From the NCBI RefSeq assembly GCF_002234675.1, contig NC_019867.2:25037166-25101165 (forward strand): DNA of 64,000 nt, read 5' to 3'. Numbering within the stretch: the stretch's first letter is position 1; each line of letters begins with the position of its first letter. Made by a program: the position numbers and the translations under genes. This stretch comes from Oryzias latipes. Lineage: Eukaryota > Chordata > Actinopteri > Beloniformes > Adrianichthyidae. The notes under the pieces were generated by a model. It ran no database searches. It saw nothing but the letters and a program-made list of their open reading frames with translations, and had not been told where the DNA came from. Shown piece by piece: positions 24,401 through 35,385 of the stretch.

Positions 24401-27400
24401 GGAAAACTGAAGGGGGGCGGCACCGGCGGCTCAGCCCTTGTAAAATATTATATGCACCACTATTGGTTTACTTATGTCACAGTTTGTGAGTTTGTAACAG
24501 CCTGAACCTGGCCGCGCCGCCGCCCTCGCCCCGCAGCTGTGCGCTCTCCTGTCTTTGAGAAGTAGACACAAATGTGTGTGAAGAAGAAGGGAGGGGGCGC
24601 GGGGGGAGCACGGAGCACCACCGCGTTTGCGCATGCGCAAAACCTGGCGGGCTCATCTTTCAGGGGAGGCGACGGTCGCGGGCTTGATGAAAAAAATAAA
24701 AGTAAAAACTGCGACTGCGCCGTCATGTAGCGAATCAGCGCCCCTGGCTATAGCTGCACGCGCTCCTGCTGGAAATGTGTGAAGAAAGGGGGGGGGGGGG
24801 GGGGGGCTGCGGGGAATCAGTTCAATTGTGGGACGCTTCCAAATTAAGTGGCTAGGTGGGGACAAGGGCGGGGGTTTGAATCTACTTCATAAAACCTTTT
24901 TATAAGTCAGTCATAAGGTGACATTCTATAACCTACACTTTAATAAAGGTATAGAAAATATATTCTGCTTTTTTTGGGTTAATTTTGTGTTAAATGCCCA
25001 AATGAAAAAATGGCAACACAAAACAATGCTGTCAGGTGACAGTTGGTTCAGTCGACGGACTTGATGTCTTCTTCGTGACGTGAGGACATTTATGCCAAAC
25101 AAACGCCAAAAACATCTAAAATATGGAGAAAAAAAGGTCAAAGCCATCTGGTGCCCAATTTAGAAAAAATAAGAAAAGAAGAAGAGGAGAAAAGAGATAA
25201 AGAAAAGGGTAAGTCCTCACAGCTTGATGCATGTCTTTTCTAAATTCTAATGCTACCTGCCCTACAACAACGTTGCCGATGAAAACTTTATCTTGGTTGA
25301 TGACCAACACTGAAGTAGGCCCAAATGTTGCAAATAGCGTCATTTTTTTTTTTTTTTTTAGATTTTATTCTTAAAAATTTGCTCTGCCTTAACTTGTAAC
25401 ATTAGTTATGATTCATGAGTCTGTCTGCTCTGCTGTAACACAAAGGTTTTGTTGGGTTTTGCTGTTGTATACTAGTTCATAATGTTAAAAAAGCTGTGAT
25501 GGTTACACAGCATGCTGCTGCTGCCATAAGATGCTAATGGGGCAAATAATTTGAGATTGGTCTTAAATTTAATAATCGTTTGTGGCAGCCTAAACGTTTT
25601 CCCAATGTTTTTTTGACATTTAACTGGGGATTTAGGGGTTAATTTTGAGCCTGCATATGAAGTTTATTTTTTATTTGTTTTACAAATGTGGGATTATATT
25701 TTTAGCCAATAGAATTTCTATAAATCTGTAGGTAGTTTTAAAAATGAATATTTACCATTTACTGCAAATCTATGGGGACAAAACATAATTCAACAGGTCA
25801 TAACTGAAAATTTTCCAATCAAAGGATTGAAGACGGAAAACATGAGCTAATTTTTCTTCTCTGAAGTAGAGATCGATATAGAACATGACAATTTAAATTT
25901 CCAATTCATAAATGTTTTTAAAATATTTATTTTATATTATTTATTTAATATTGATTTAATATTTCTTAGCTAACTGTATTTTTGCCATGCTTATGGTCTT
26001 TTATTTTTTGTGTTCTGATAACTATTATAATGCTGTTCAGAATTCTGACATCTTTTGTATCCACTTCTTAATTTCAATGACAATATAACATGTCAGTTGA
26101 CAAAGACAAACAAAGTTCTGTTGTGACTATGGGGGGGGGGGGGGGGGGGGGGGCGCGCCTGGGGAGGGTCTCGCCCGGGGAGTAATTCAGGGTAGAACCG
26201 CCACTGGTTTTGTTAAAAAAACATTGTTGCATAATGAGGAAATAAAACACTTTATGTTCTTAATTTGTTATTTATTTATACATTTTTTATTTTAATGTGT
26301 TGTGTTTGTTGACAGTTTTTCACATTGAGCTACCTGCCGTCCTTAGTCACATGCACCATACGGGGGGTTAAACCATATGGGTTTTTTCCATAGGGACCCT
26401 ACCTATGAATCATCGCTAGACTATTTAGGCATGTAGTTGCAGAGTTAGATAAGCTAATTCTTCACTTAGAGACAGACGGACGGACGGACAGATAAACTTC
26501 ATTAATCTCCCAAGGGAGAAATTCAGCTGACTATTGTAATATTGGGCTGAAATTTAATTGAATTTTCTATTTTCCTTATTTCTAAAACCCAGGGAGCACT
26601 CTAGGAACGTGCACTTATAACATTAACAGCAATAATGGGCCCCTCGTGCAGTCTTCATTATTTTGGAAGGGGTGAAGAAAAAATAAAGATCCGTACAAGT
26701 CCACACACCTTAGACTCACCTACTTCACCCTAATTTAGCCATGTGTGTTGTTTATTCACTACAACCGGTCGCCCGCATCATACCCATTAAAAAAAATGGG
26801 CATTTATGAGTTTACTGAGCGGTCTGCAACTTTGATATTTCCTGTGGGCCACCTGTGTGCCCCGTACAGGTTTACACATTTTTTGCCCACAGGCAGGCCG
26901 TCTCTAACCGTAAGGGTGGCTGTGAATAAGGTCTTAGATGTTGTTTTTTTGGATTCACTTAGGCTTTTAAGTGTACAGCAGACTAATTACTGGAAACTTT
27001 TTTGTTTGTCTTGTTTATTGCTTTGAGTCACTTTCCATATTTTCTTTTAGTTTGGTATAAGGCTCCGTTCAGATACAATAAAACAAGATCTCCATAGAAA
27101 ACTTTGGGTAATAAACTACCCCTAACGGAGCTCACAGGTGGAAGCCGGGCAGGAGGGTGGGGAGGCAAATGCAGCGCTCGTGGAAATGGAGGAAGAGACT
27201 GTAGGGCGCACAACTGGTTCTTAAGTAGGACGCAGAACAGGTGAGTTAATTTGGCGGAACCGCCCACAGGAAGGTGTAAACAGGTAAACGCACTGCTGAG
27301 CTGCCTGCCTGAAATTTTCCCAAGGTCGTTCATTAAGTTTGTAGCTTGTTTTCCTTCTTAAAACTTCTCACTTTTTAAAGTTGCAAAATAAAATAAAAAT

Positions 27401-30400
27401 ACAGAGACTGAACCTCAAATGCTACTTTGAAGAAAAGGCATCAGATGCAAAAGAGGATGAGAGGATGTCATTTATTACACATTTGCTGAATGCCAGGTTT
27501 CAATTTACTCCAGGACAATGATCACTTTTAAAAAGGTCAAATAGAGTCAGCATTAAAGCAGCCTGCTCTGATTACATCAGCAGATGGTCTCCCTAAAGAT
27601 GTCTGGCCCTGTTGGAGGTTTATTCCTCCAAAGATTCCCCTGAAAATCTCTAATCTGGTGGTCAATAAATATACTTTTATCAAAATACATTTTTAATTAT
27701 TTGGCTTTACTGCAATGATTTGGGGAGAGTTGCACAACAGCAATTATTTGGAATGAACTGAATCATGACGTCAAATGTTTTTTTGTGCTCGGTTTGACGT
27801 ATGGCTTTTGTTCTTTCTGCAGCCCTTTCAGAAAAATGAAGCTGTGACTTGTTCTGTAAGTACATGGAGCTTCTCTAAAGATCAACATCATTAAAAGTAA
27901 AACAAGCTGCAACAACACATGAAGTTTCCTCAATCAAGGTTGGGTAAGGGAAAGTGCCGTTTAGATAAAATACCCCATTATACAACTGATGTTAGATTTA
28001 AAAAAAGTACACAGCCATAAATGTACCATGTGCACAGCAGCTGGTTTCCAAAGAAAACATCTGTAAACACTCAGTTGGAATTATACTTGTTCTATGGGAG
28101 TCGGTGCATGTAAATTAGCAAGTACTTGAAACTCACCGAATAGGCCGATGTAGACCTCCTGCAGGGAGTGAACGCTGCAGAACTGGTTGAGCTCGTGGTG
28201 CACTTTATTAAAAATCAAAGCTTTGTCATAGTCTGCAGTGAAGTTCCTCACTATATCGTACACTGCAGAGAAGAAAAACAAGAGCTTGAGTTTCATTAGA
28301 GCAAAACAACGGACGGCTCTGGTAACATATAGATTTTAAATCTAAAATGCTCCATACCTGCAGATGGAACGAGGAAGTTCACCACTTCTATCCGGTCAAA
28401 GTAAATCATCACCCCCCCACTGAAAGACAACATCACATGAATATGAACATGTAAAAACACTTGTCTTTGTCTACCACCTCTTTGGACAACACCATGAATG
28501 CTGAATTCATAAGTCTGCAGAGAAGATTTCACCTTGTTCCACACGGTACATTTTTCACCTCATCCGTCTGTATCGTCGTCTGCAAGACAAAAGCAGGTGG
28601 TTTTTACAATCTGGTGTTCTGAATCTGCTCAGACCTTTGACAGGAAAGCACCCAGCAGAGGGGCTGAGAACAACACAGCATGGCATCCAGTAAGGAACCA
28701 GAAAGATGGATCCCAGCTGTGTGCAAAGAATAAACATGAGAAAGGTTTTAGTTTAAAAAGAGATGAGCACAGCTTCTGCACTCTGTCAGATTGGCACAAG
28801 TTCAGCGGCTTACCCATTACAGCAGCAGCACCAGGATGATGTGGCTAAAATCTCAGCTTCGTTTCTCAGTAAGTGGGATTTATATCTAAACAGTTTATTC
28901 TTTTCCTTCATGCAGAAGCAAAAATTAGAAAGAGAAAAAGTATTTTCTTTTCTTTCCCTCAAATCTGACCTCCTTTTTTCTTAATGTCATCAGAGTTTAA
29001 ATAATTTTTAATGCGGTTATGAAATTGAAATTTGAAATTGCAAATGTACTTTTTTATAAAAGATAGCTCACTACAACTTATTACAACTGTGGTAGATACA
29101 GCAATGGCAAAATTAATTTGTAACAAGAAGAGAATCCCTGAAATAAAGCATCTGATTAGAAAGACTGATACACTGACATATCACATACACATCCCTGACA
29201 TAAGTCTTGTCGCTTATCCATTTTGTAGAAACAAAAGCGTATCACCTCACTTTTAATGAATCCATTGGTTTTAGAAATGTCTCATATAAAGCTAAAACAC
29301 TCCCAAATTATGTTCAATATACTAAAATAAAATTGCTTCACTGAAGAAAGATTGATCGTTTAATGAACACAGAAAGGTTAGCCCTTTTCTTTGTTTTTTT
29401 TAACAATTTTTATTGATTTCTACATTAATTCCACGACTTCTTGTTGTAACTCCAGCTCCTTATTTGCGATAGCTTTTCATTTCAACGAGCATCGACATAA
29501 CACTTAATACTTCTCTAAACAAATAAATAAAACTGGAAACACTAGAGTGTTCTAAATCTACTGATCGATCGTGTATACAGAGAACGCTCATCTCTGATGT
29601 GACCAATAAGAGCTAAAATGAAGCTTGAAGCGTGGCTCAACAATGTTCTAAAAGTGGACAACTTGTCAAGTAATGTGAATTCTGCTTCATTTTAAAAACC
29701 AGCCTCCAGTGGTCGTTTGAGGAACTACATCCTTTGGCACTTCTGGGTTTGTGCCAAACTCTAGAAAGTAACGTGGGGGCTTTCCTAAATCTCTGAGTCA
29801 TTTCAGCAAAATTTAAAAAAATATATATCGTCCTGACAGCATTTTGAATCTATACAAATATCGCCAAATGAATTATCGCGATATCTCGCCTGAATGATTT
29901 TTTCCAACACCCGTAGTAATTACTGATCACATGGATCAGGTGTGTTGAGCAGCTGGGCTCACTCAATCCAGCTAATCAGGAATTACTGAAGCAACGCTGC
30001 AAAACAAGCAGGGCAGTAGTTCACGAGGAACAGGGTAGGAGACCACTGAGGTAGCACTGAAAAGCAGTGAAGGAGCGAGGATGGCGCGCAGCCAGACTCT
30101 GGCGGACTCACCTGGACAGACTTGTAGGTGGTGATGAACGGCAGCATCAGATGGAAACCAGGACCACTGGTGGCCGTCAACAGAGCCCCTCCCCTGTGTC
30201 AAACATAAACACAGCTGATTGTTTGACAATATAACTTGCGGTATATGAACAAATGGCAAAACAACCAAACACAATTTCCATTTCACTGCAACAGATTAAA
30301 AATTGTACTCCAAATGACCATCATCTAGATAGGAGGCGAACATCTAAGATAAAAAGGCTCTATCGATTAGTCAACAATGTCAAGGGGTCCATCTGATTGG

Positions 30401-33400
30401 TGAAATGCATCAATGGATTTATTTGCTTCGTTAAATACTTCAAACTGCCATAAGATTGTTTTGGTACATTTAAGGTAACCATTTATTGCAATTTTCTGCG
30501 TCTTTTGCGATATGCATATCGCACAGCTTGATCTCGCGATAAAGATAAATTTGCGATATATTTTGCAGGCCTAGTAGTTTTACTTGTAGGCAATGCTCAA
30601 ATGCAAAAAAAAAAAGATTTAAAGCTTTAAATAAAGACACTTTTTTTAAATAGCAGAAACCAAAGCCAGTTGCATTAAAAAAATGCCTTTACAAGACAAA
30701 GACAGAAATGACTAAATTAATTTACAGACAAAATTCTTAATGATGTCAATTCTGTGAGTAATTTGGGAGAGGAAGATAAAAAAGAAAAACAAAATCAGAG
30801 CCATTTGCTAACCCGATGTGTAATAAAACATCTTATGTGGTCCTGAACTGCTAATATGCAGCAGAAAGTTGGCTTACATTTTAAAAGTTACTGCATTTGC
30901 TTCACGCATGTTTCAGGATTAATTCTACGTCTCTTTTTGTGTTTCTGAGACTTTTATTAGTCCAATTTCCTCTTTTATTGAAATATTTACTTTCATGTTG
31001 GTGCAGAAGTGGCCTTTTAAAATGTGTTTAAAGTGGAAGCCATAACCTATGCGTCATTTTATGGAAACAGCTCTCTGGTCAGTCAAGGAGGCGTCATCGT
31101 TACGCTGCTGGTGTTCAGAGAGCCTGAGGGCTGCAGACACATGTGAAAAGCTTTAAAGCGTCAGCTGTAGACCCACTTTTGTATTCAACTTTCAACAAGT
31201 GGCCTTTTTTGTATTTAGTCATTTGTTTAATGTATATTTTTCTGTTAAGAGCAATTACATGTGTATGTATTTTAATATATTTATTGCTTTAAATGTATTT
31301 TATCATCCAGATTTGTACTAATCTATTTATTTTTGTCCTAAATCAGAGACGTCTGGACCGGCTTGCTTTTGGATCTGGTCCATGTTTATGATGCTGCCTT
31401 CACCCACAACTTGCTGAGAATTGCTTTTTCTGAGGGCAGCATCCTTTTTACCATGTTGCATTTTTATGGTGAAAGTGGCAGAACTAGTAAGTTGTTTATT
31501 TTTATTGAAAGTGCTTAGTAAATAAATAACTGATTTTTTTGATTTTGTTTCAGAGAGGTAAGGACGTTATTGGGAAAGTAAGTCAAACATCTCAAACAAT
31601 AGGAGTCATCCACCACAGCTGGAAGCATCAGAGCTATAACTTCTGGAGATAAAACAACCAAATAAAACACAAGTAAGCCTGTAGTTACAGAAAGAAGAAC
31701 ACTTCCCTGGGATATTGAAAACATGTAATAGTTTAAACAGGAAACTCCAGAAAGAAGTTTCAGTATCGTAAAGACATGATTCATCTTGTTCAAGTAGCTA
31801 AAGACTTCTCAGGAACTCTAGCGGCCCTCCCCAAACAAATAATGTAAAATGGAATTTCTTTCAGAGTCCCAAAGAAACTAAATGTTTCCAGCTTTAACAT
31901 TTCAAGGGTATTAAGTTTAAGAAACTAGTTTCTTCAAGTTCACCAGAAGAAGCTGGTGGAATTACCGTCTAAAGTACTGCCAGCAGCACCAGCGTGACAT
32001 TGAAAATGTTTTTAAGTTCTTGGATTCACATGCAACAAATCTTCATTCATCAGAATTTCATATGAAAATGTTGTATTTCTTAAGAAGGCTTTTTTTTTGT
32101 TGTTTTTTTTAAACAAACAGATGAGTTATTAGCTTTAAAGGCGCATTCACACTCTGGTTTGATTTGCATCAGTGTTCGTTTCCTCAGATAGTCCACTTTG
32201 TTTGACAGGTATGAAAGCTCACCTGAGCTCCAACGCAGATCAAACACACAAACCCTGATTTGCTTGAGAAGAAAAGGTCAGCGTTCTCTTGCTAATGAAT
32301 TCTTGTGTGGTTCACTACAGCATGAATGCCCCACTGACTAACCTACAGACTTCTGATCAGATGAGTCACATTAAATTAGGATGCGCTGTGGGTAAACAAA
32401 AGAATCGGAAAATTGTAAACTTAAATCTGGATTACAGACCTCAGTATTTGAGGGTGGGGAGTTGCAGATTGGACACATTGACTGTATATAAGAACTGGAC
32501 TGAGCGACTCCCCCTGGTGTTCCAAATAGGAAGTACCTGCTGGCTCCAAGAAGCCAAAATCCCAAAGACTTCTTTTGAGAAATAAACAGCTATCACTCAG
32601 TCATTCTATTTGTCAGGATAACCATTCTTGCTCTGATACCTTTTTTAACCTTGTTCTTGTTAATCTTAATTTTTTCCATGATATTTTTTCTGTAGTGCAA
32701 GTTATTCAAGTTATAAACTGACTGATCAGATGCCTCGATAAAAGTATGTGGTTTCATGTCGAACATTCGAAACGTTTGACAGATTCTCCCCAACCACGCT
32801 ATTAAGTGGAAGGGGTGTGGCCTTCCAACAAGCTCACTCCTGGTTTGTGAGAGTGGTTGCCATAGAAATGATGACTCAGACCTGCTCAGACCAATCACAG
32901 CTTACTTACGACTTCAAAGTTCCAACATGGCAACGTCCATACTACGGAAAATAGCAACTGGATTGAATTAATTATGGCTGGAGTCGGAAGTAAGCCATTT
33001 TCTATGGATAACGTGAAACTCACTCCGTCCCGTTCTCGTGTCAATAGTTGGATATAATGGTAAAAACCACAAGAACACTGCTAACTTCAGTTCTGTTCAA
33101 CAGAACTGACTTAAAGCCTAACTCCTGGAGCTGTGGAGTTCCATCGTGTGCAGAATGTTGTGGATGACATGGCTATCATGGGCTGAATCAGTAGTGAACA
33201 GGAGAAGGAGGGCAAAGACCTGATTCACAACTTTGTCAGATGGGGCGAACCTAACTACCTGCACCTCGATGCAGCCATGAAAAAATTGGACTTCAGGATG
33301 CCCGGGCCTCAACTGAAGCCAGTGACAATGTAAGGGCAAATATGTGAAGCATATGAAAACCTCTGCAAACATAGACCCCCTGTGTTTGTATTTCTTGGGA

Positions 33401-34302
33401 AGGCTGGTGTCCTCCCACATCGACAAAAACTGCTGCAGAGGGTATATTTGTCACATCACAAGTCAACTGTTTAGAAAGCTGTTTAGAGAAAGTCCAGACT
33501 TAGTGACTGGTTGCTGCCTCTGTCCTGATCCATGGACAAATGGGGAAGACATTTCTCCCCTATGGCATGTGGTTCTTTAACACTATGCAAGGCAGTGCTA
33601 TGGCTAGGACAAGGTGGGAAAAAACCTGAATGAATCGAACTGCTGTGTTCTGTGTTTCCTAACCTAAGAACATTGATTTTGGAGCTAAACTTTTAAAAAT
33701 GGATCAAACGGTGGAACAGAGTTTAGCGCTCTCGCCTCACAGCAAGAAGGCCCTGGTTCAAATCCCTGCTGGGTCCTCTGTGTGGAGTTTGAATGTTTGC
33801 CCTGTGCATGCAAGGGTTTTCCCAAACCCATCCGGCTTCCTCTCACAGTTCAAAATGTGTCCATATGTTAATTGGTGTCTCTAAATTGACTTTAGGTGTG
33901 CGTGCGTGCATTTGTGTGGGCCTGCAGACTGGCAAACTGTCCAGGATGTACCCCGCCTTCACCCAACATTAGCCAGGTTGGGCTCCGGCAGCCTAGCGAT
34001 CCCAAAAGGGATACAGCGGGTTAAGAAAATGGATAGATGAATTGAAATTTATCCAAACTGAGTAAAATATAATTAGATTTAAATTTGGAAATTGTGATAA
34101 AGCTTGAATTTGCTTATTTTCTTAGTAGGATGACAGATTGATACATTTACAGCTGCTTATTTTATTATCTGTTAAACAACATCATGCAGGCTCACCTGTA
34201 GTACACGCCAGTGTGTCCTTCTTCAATCTTGTGGACAGATGCTAAGAGCGCCGCTCCTCCAAGAGCAGCAATTACGGAGAAAACGACCCCCCACTGTGCC
34301 AT
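9456..34302 (-). CDS. erlin2: Erlin-2 (ER lipid raft-associated SPFH-domain protein)
   Basis: Eleven coding exons on the minus strand: 34196-34302, 30112-30193, 28533-28579, 28358-28419, 28137-28262, 22411-22484, 19672-19730, 15682-15773, 15514-15603, 9715-9794 and 9456-9635. All have GT/AG junctions and continuous frame, giving 332 aa (human about 339). The start has A at -3 and G at +4. Residues 3-21 form an N-terminal membrane anchor, followed by HKIEEGH and the SPFH domain, an N-glycosylation sequon at Asn106, a charged coiled coil (about 177-245), and SKIYFG with Phe305, the residue tied to oligomerisation in human ERLIN2. [13 protein letters not shown] fits erlin2 better than erlin1 (YIDRIEVVNMLAP). 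The family forms large ER complexes that recruit RNF170 to activated IP3 receptors and take part in sterol-linked ER degradation. The extreme C-terminus differs from human, and residue 139 is Gly where mammals have Glu. Introns reach 9.1 kb and carry many transposons. Confidence 0.97.
10546..11185. mobile_element. hAT-like non-autonomous element (decayed)
   Basis: The left end reads CAGTGGTCCCCAACC, a common vertebrate hAT terminus. The right end, reverse-complemented, is a degraded version (CATGGTCTCCAAAC) preceded inside by ccggtctgtggcc. No clear 8-bp target duplication remains and no transposase is encoded. It lies in erlin2's last intron, before the poly-C tract at 11203. Confidence 0.5.
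11203..11225. repeat. poly-C tract (23 C)
   Basis: An uninterrupted run of 23 cytosines in erlin2's last intron, followed by an A-rich run. The minus (transcribed) strand is therefore a G23 run, able in principle to form G-quadruplex structure. Homopolymers this long are also prone to assembly length error. Confidence 0.85.
12173..13308 (+). pseudogene. Tc1-like transposon remnant 1
   Basis: The left end (tacagttaggcaaaaaag) resembles a Tc1 inverted repeat. Inside are degraded copies of familiar fish Tc1 transposase stretches, such as gaagcatggaggtgga and gcaaaggggcaggacgactg, with many stops and frameshifts. The longest fragment is at 12526-12855. The 3' end is missing: at about 13308 the sequence switches to the 5' region of a different Tc1 family. 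A related fragment lies at 22155-22350. It is inactive. Confidence 0.8.
14109..14790. mobile_element. Nested inverted-repeat element with TTA target duplication
   Basis: This 682-bp element sits inside Tc1 remnant 2. The ends are GGCTACGTTCACAC and its exact complement, with further matches inside (C/T then GCAGG), flanked by TTA at 14106-14108 and 14791-14793. Joining the flanks across one TTA gives the expected Tc1 sequence (aatcatcTTAgactgg), so the boundaries are secure. A 3-bp TWA duplication points to the PIF/Harbinger superfamily. I recognise no transposase inside; a 189-codon frame starting at 14482 is a chance run through the element into Tc1. Confidence 0.88.
14381..14412. repeat. 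poly-C plus AC/CG simple repeat
   Basis: A short run of C followed by alternating acacacacgcacgcgcg inside the nested element. The alternating purine-pyrimidine part is a Z-DNA-prone composition. Confidence 0.6.
16150..16800 (+). pseudogene. L2-type LINE, reverse transcriptase C-terminal relic
   Basis: The frame at 16179-16466 reads [15 protein letters not shown], then [16 protein letters not shown] and [10 protein letters not shown], the hallmark end of L2-clade reverse transcriptases. After the stop the match continues at the nucleotide level to about 16700 (for example ctctggaatgcccagcc). It is 5'-truncated and broken by stops, as typical for LINE insertions. It lies in erlin2 intron 7. 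Confidence 0.8.
19921..20313. mobile_element. hAT-like non-autonomous element, 393 bp
   Basis: The left end is CACATGTGTCAAATGTGGCC. The right end, reverse-complemented, is CAGGGGTGTCGATCTC, the usual vertebrate hAT terminus. Flanking 8-mers ctctaaac and ctctcaac differ at one base, as expected for an aged hAT target duplication. The inside carries tggccc repeats and AT-rich DNA and encodes nothing. It lies in erlin2 intron 6. Confidence 0.75.
20546..21002 (-). pseudogene. RTE-type LINE reverse transcriptase relic
   Basis: Two overlapping minus-strand frames give successive reverse transcriptase blocks. The upstream one (21002-20769) has [18 protein letters not shown]. The downstream one (20779-20546) has [11 protein letters not shown] and [11 protein letters not shown], whose FADD is the catalytic box. 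A frameshift and an internal deletion separate them. These are characteristic of RTE-like elements in fish. It is dead and lies in erlin2 intron 6. The open frame at 21005-21418 on the other strand may be another LINE tail (WNN-type motif) but is not clear enough to call. Confidence 0.75.
22155..22350 (+). repeat. Tc1-like fragment related to remnant 1
   Basis: This stretch repeats 12460-12640 with moderate divergence: gaccaaagagctgtcaaag, the gacaagattgtt block, the gggatgaaccagtct block and the ggtgctccatgcaa block occur in the same order. No ends are recognisable. It lies in erlin2 intron 6 about 60 bases before exon 6. Confidence 0.75.
23381..24347. repeat. probable outer transposon fragment hosting later insertions
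   Basis: The left edge tagggatgggtaccgag with paired ggtac/gtacc and cccgg motifs resembles a common fish hAT terminus. I could not find the matching right end. The fragment hosts the SINE at 23614-23828 and abuts the hAT at 24356. A ggcgcgggcgtaaaa unit occurs twice (near 23905 and 24013). The family is uncertain. Confidence 0.35.
23614..23828 (+). mobile_element. tRNA-derived SINE with 20-bp target duplication
   Basis: The element has an A-box-like start and a B box (GGTTCGACTCC near 23661), followed by a conserved fish SINE body (aggaagggcatccggcgtaaaa region, then gctgtggcgacccc) and a gaagccgaaagaggaag tail. It is flanked by identical 20-base copies at 23594-23613 and 23829-23848 (attctcgctgaagaggagag). 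That is the signature of LINE-mediated insertion, and the perfect duplication suggests a fairly recent event. Confidence 0.9.
24356..26206. mobile_element. hAT element, non-autonomous, 1851 bp, intact ends
   Basis: The ends are CAGTAGCGGTTCTAG and its near-complement TAGAACCGCCACTG, flanked by perfect 8-bp duplications gttttgtt at 24348-24355 and 26207-26214. This is diagnostic of the hAT superfamily. No transposase frame is present. The interior has two long poly-G runs (24788-24806 and 26131-26153) and a GC-rich left arm, unlike the AT-rich surroundings. It lies in erlin2 intron 5. Confidence 0.92.
26466..26530 (+). repeat. GACG simple repeat with LINE-tail-like sequence
   Basis: A gacagacggacggacggac run is followed by ttcattaatctcccaaggg and agaaattcag. 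This pairing is often seen at the 3' end of fish LINE or SINE copies. No coding part is attached here. Confidence 0.5.
29905..30048. repeat. possible hAT-like right end
   Basis: The stretch ends cagggtaggagaccactg, whose complement CAGTGGTCTCCTACCCTG resembles a common fish hAT terminus. No left end or target duplication was found. It lies 64 bases downstream of erlin2 exon 2 in the transcript, inside intron 2. Confidence 0.35.
32479..33050 (+). mobile_element. TA-flanked MITE (family TTGACTGTAT), copy 1
   Basis: About 570 bp. The left end TTGACTGTATATAAGAACTG and the complement of the right end (ACTATTGACACGAGAACGGG) match imperfectly. The interior shares long blocks with 40718-41279: agacttctnttgagaaataaac, then cggaagtaa and tttctatgga. 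No coding capacity. It lies in erlin2 intron 1. Confidence 0.8.
33120..33600 (+). pseudogene. Rex1-like (CR1 clade) LINE reverse transcriptase relic
   Basis: One plus-strand frame through 33150-33300 reads DDMAIMG, then [13 protein letters not shown]. This resembles the catalytic-box region of Rex1-type reverse transcriptases (ADDTAIVG ... FVRWC..NHLQLN). A stop follows the first motif, and the rest drifts through several frames to about 33600. It follows the MITE at 32479-33050 in erlin2 intron 1. Confidence 0.55.
33700..34044 (+). mobile_element. tRNA-derived SINE-like repeat, copy 1
   Basis: A pol III-type head (tttagcgctctcgcctcac, B box GGTTCAAATCC at 33755-33765) is followed by the widespread fish body gtgtggagtttgaatgttt, ttaattggtgtctctaaatt and tccaggatgtaccccgcc. 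It ends in a ggatagatga-type tail. Two copies in the opposite orientation lie at 37356-37665 and 62178-62440. It ends 152 bases downstream of erlin2 exon 1 in intron 1. Confidence 0.85.
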
Positions 34303-34800
34303 CCTGACAAGGAGACAGGGAACAGGAGCAGGTGAGAGGAAGAAGCTGGAGGATCAAGACGCTCTTCTTGCAATATGTGACTATGAAACTGTCACTGGAA
34401 CCCGTCAGCGCTCTGGACAATAACAGTGGACTCACTCGTTTATCTCCTCTCAGCTCAGGCTTAGCCAGGCATCAGCAGCAGCTCTGACCCTGTCACATAC
34501 AGAAGATCGAGGCTGGAGTTCAGAAAAACAACTTCTCCGCCGATAGTGATGGCGCTCACATCAATCCATCGCACGTTCAACACAAACACAAATACTGGAG
34601 GACGGCTTGTTGTTCAGTCACATTGCTCTGAGAGTCAGATGAGCTGCCACAGCTTTGGGGGGGACGGATTTGCAAACACAATCTGCTGAACCTTATGGCT
34701 CCACTAAAGCCCCGCCCACAATCAGAGTGATCAGCCCGTCAATTTCTTCACACTCCTGCCGGAGGCCTCAAATATACATTTCTGTAAGTGTTTATTGGTC
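34303..34800 (-). promoter_or_regulatory. erlin2 5' flank and probable promoter
   Basis: This is the sequence just upstream of the erlin2 ATG. A GC box (gccccgccc on the plus strand, 34709-34717; GGGCGGGGC on the minus strand) lies about 410 bases upstream. No TATA box is obvious, which fits a housekeeping-type promoter. The transcription start and any 5' UTR intron cannot be placed from sequence alone. Confidence 0.45.
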
Positions 34801-35385
34801 ATTTAGCTTGATTACAGGATCAATCAGGTGAGGGACATACATACATATAAATGTTACCAAGCATCATTCGAATTTGACCCAAACAAACTAAAATAAATAC
34901 ATAAATAAAACAAAAAATTTTGTGTAAAAAATGTTATGTAATGACAACACAAATTAGAACTAAAGAAACGTTCAGCATTGTGGACTTCACAGCTAACGAA
35001 ATTAGCAAAGTGGGACCCACTGTGCCCTTTATATCCCAAAATAAACCGCTTATTTTAGGAGTCTGGTCTTTCAAACACATCTCAATATGTCACGTCTCCC
35101 ATTCATTTTGGAATGATTGGGCAACTGAACTTGGCGTGTGTTTTCTCTTAATACAATCCAATTTGTCCATACCTTTGCACGTGTACTCAGCTTCGAATTA
35201 CATTACTTTGATGTTAAAGAGCAAAGCAAAGAGCGTGTAACCACAAAATCACACGTGTATGTCTCAATATCTCTGAGCTTACCTGAAAATTGTATTCAGA
35301 AAAAACAAAACAGGAAACAAACGACCTACAGCTTCTTCTTCTGCTTTGATCCCATGTAGTGTTCCTTGTCTACAGCACTGCAAGC

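Noticed and set aside
29820..30575. atcgcgat-rich stretches suggesting a pair of hAT ends
   Set aside because: The two stretches do not form a clear inverted pair, and an erlin2 exon lies between them; only the 30048 end is listed, at low confidence.
32131..32240. Possible element start (gcgcattcacactctgg)
   Set aside because: Resembles the ends of some fish transposons but no partner end or duplication found.
33755..33765. tRNA gene suggested by a B box
   Set aside because: Part of a SINE; no cloverleaf or intact acceptor stem.
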